Source of the DNA: CAYFMH01 sp964344775 | Lineage (GTDB): Bacteria; Patescibacteriota; Gracilibacteria; UBA4473 | Assembly: GCA_964344775.1 (NCBI GenBank) | Contig: CAYFOO010000018.1 | Coordinates: 1 to 22,325, forward strand | Length of the DNA: 22,325 bases | Direction: 5' to 3' | Shown here: one piece after another, positions 21,141 through 22,325 of the stretch | Layout of the letters: every line of letters starts with the position of its first letter | How positions within the stretch are numbered: the stretch's first letter is position 1 | Program-made: the position numbers and the translations under genes | Notes under the pieces: generated by a model | What the model saw: the letters and a program-made list of their open reading frames with translations, nothing else | What the model was told of the DNA's origin: nothing | The model's database searches: none

Positions 21141-22325
21141 TTAATTATCAGAACGAGATATCTCATACCAGGCGTCATCTCCACTATCATAGGTAAACTG
21201 GATGATATCTCCTTTTCCGAGAGTGAAGTTTACTCCTCCACTCAGTTGAAGTCCAGATCCAGTCAAGCTACTCTCATCTTGTAGTGTGAGTGTATTGGTA
21301 TCATTATCTCCTTGGATAATCACGACTTGTCCATCTTGTCCATCCACAATGTTTGGAGTAGCAGTGACAGTCACCGCACCTCCAGATCCTTGAACTCGCA
21401 TTATTCCTTTTGTCACCGTGATGCCTCCAGCAGCTGTAACATCTGTGGTAGCAGAAGGAGTAAACCCAACGGTTCCATCCACTTCGAGAGTGGTATTTGG
21501 AGTAGTGGTCCCAATCCCTACATCTCCAGCACTGTCTACCACCATTTTGTCTGCATTTGCAATTCGGAATGCTATTGATTGTCCGCTCGCAGCATTCACT
21601 TCTGATTTACCAGAAGCATTTTGCCGAAATCCTGCCTCAGCCGCACCAGGTCGATCAATATGAGAAAACACCGCCCAGTCTTGAGCAAAGGTTCCAATCG
21701 TTGATCGACCTATGTCATGATCGATGTCTTGATCGGGAGTTATAGTGACAATCCCAGCTGATCCATCTATTCGCATTCTTTCTGTGGTACCAGTCGCAGT
21801 TCGGAAAATAACATCTCCAGTTCCTTTTGTATCCATATATTTATCGATATTGGTGGCTGTTCCTGCTTCAGAATAAACCACAAGACTAGCACTTGGAGTG
21901 ATGGTAGCATAAGCTGTACCATCTGCTGCTCCACCATTAAGCGTCATGGCTTCATTTCCAGCAGTAGCAAATCCAACATTATCATCAGATACCAAATACA
22001 TTCCACTATTGTTAGAAGCATCATTTATAAACGTGTATGATGGGGCCGTATCGCTTCCATTTTGCATTCCAATTCCCCCAGAAAAGAACAGTGCTCTTCT
22101 CCCTCCTCCTGTGGTAATATCAAGTTGATCTCCAGCACTTGAATAAATCCCCGTATCAAAATCACTGGCAAAGGAATAGGCTGGTGCTGATGCAGAACCT
22201 GAAGAAGCTGAATAACTCGGATTTGAAGTGTTGTTTTGAGTGACCGCCATACCAGCCTGAGCGGCTCCAGATGGATTGGTGACCTGCACGTTTCCATCTG
22301 TGACGAAAAAGTTTCCATTTACATC
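21141..22325 (-). CDS. Fibre-like surface protein, N-terminus outside the window
   Basis: Partial gene: 394 residues are visible and the frame stays open past the right edge, so the GTG at 22289 is not the start (the frame reads VNGNFFVTDGN before it). Repeats of the phage-tail-like type A-P-x-Y-S/T-F...D...G-I/M-Y occur twice (APAYSFASDFDTGIY, APSYTFINDASNNSGMY), then VGIGTTTPNTTLEVDGTVGF, the same G-I-G-x-x-x-P motif as in the downstream protein. The C-terminal 110 residues form a strand-rich cap (VQGSGGAVTVTATP ... FTYDSGDDAWYEIS) and there is no S74 domain. It is on the same strand as the S74 gene, 97 bp upstream, so the two may be co-expressed. The composition (G, S, T, A, D rich, no cysteine) suits an exposed fibre. 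A phage origin is possible but not shown. Confidence 0.75.
   Translation of the reverse strand, partial: DVNGNFFVTDGNVQVTNPSGAAQAGMAVTQNNTSNPSYSASSGSASAPAYSFASDFDTGIYSSAGDQLDITTGGGRRALFFSGGIGMQNGSDTAPSYTFINDASNNSGMYLVSDDNVGFATAGNEAMTLNGGAADGTAYATITPSASLVVYSEAGTATNIDKYMDTKGTGDVIFRTATGTTERMRIDGSAGIVTITPDQDIDHDIGRSTIGTFAQDWAVFSHIDRPGAAEAGFRQNASGKSEVNAASGQSIAFRIANADKMVVDSAGDVGIGTTTPNTTLEVDGTVGFTPSATTDVTAAGGITVTKGIMRVQGSGGAVTVTATPNIVDGQDGQVVIIQGDNDTNTLTLQDESSLTGSGLQLSGGVNFTLGKGDIIQFTYDSGDDAWYEISRSDN

Noticed and set aside
19118..22325. Prophage tail region
   Set aside because: Fibre-type repeats and S74 domains also occur in cellular surface proteins; no capsid, terminase, portal or integrase gene is present.

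Overview
The window looks like chromosome from a bacterium of the Candidate Phyla Radiation (Patescibacteria), possibly near Peregrinibacteria. This is an inference. It rests on moderately AT-rich DNA, very few Shine-Dalgarno sites, several large exported proteins without a recognised function, DUF11-type and phage-fibre-like surface proteins, a stand-alone pilT, and GC-rich palindromes with short tandem repeats between genes. TGA is a normal stop (dnaE and the RHH antitoxin end with it), so code 11 applies. There is no rRNA, tRNA or CRISPR array here.

Layout. 1-1000: a lone ferredoxin-reductase-like flavoprotein. 1095-3764: two convergent genes of unknown function, one with an acidic disordered middle and one a membrane-anchored proline-rich protein. 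3765-4094: a gene-free stretch with a three-stem nested palindrome. 4095-10643: a minus-strand operon encoding a 987-aa protein, a small single-pass membrane protein and a 1091-aa exported DUF11 protein; I read it as a cell-envelope module. 10644-11049: back-to-back promoters, an attenuator-like leader, a 46-residue lipoprotein gene with unusually GC-rich DNA and a strong ribosome binding site, and its terminator. 11196-15673: dnaE (replicative polymerase alpha) followed by a 4-base-overlapping EamA-type transporter. 15784-16953: pilT. 17305-18327: thioredoxin and an RHH/PIN toxin-antitoxin pair with a palindromic operator. 18466-19047: a small exported four-cysteine protein. 19118-22325: two fibre-like surface proteins, one ending in an S74 auto-cleaving chaperone domain, the other running off the window.

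The most unusual signal is in dnaE. Its coding sequence contains 165 bp made almost wholly of four successive arrays of different 7-bp repeats, exactly 55 codons, and a second insertion made of GC-rich palindromes. Both look like intergenic repeat DNA, and units of the same or similar kind occur between genes elsewhere in the window. The DnaE PHP domain also lacks most metal ligands. Other points are the nested palindrome at 3948-4034, the leader hairpin at 10749-10811, and evidence for leaderless or near-leaderless transcripts.

All function calls come from reading motifs by eye; no database search was run.
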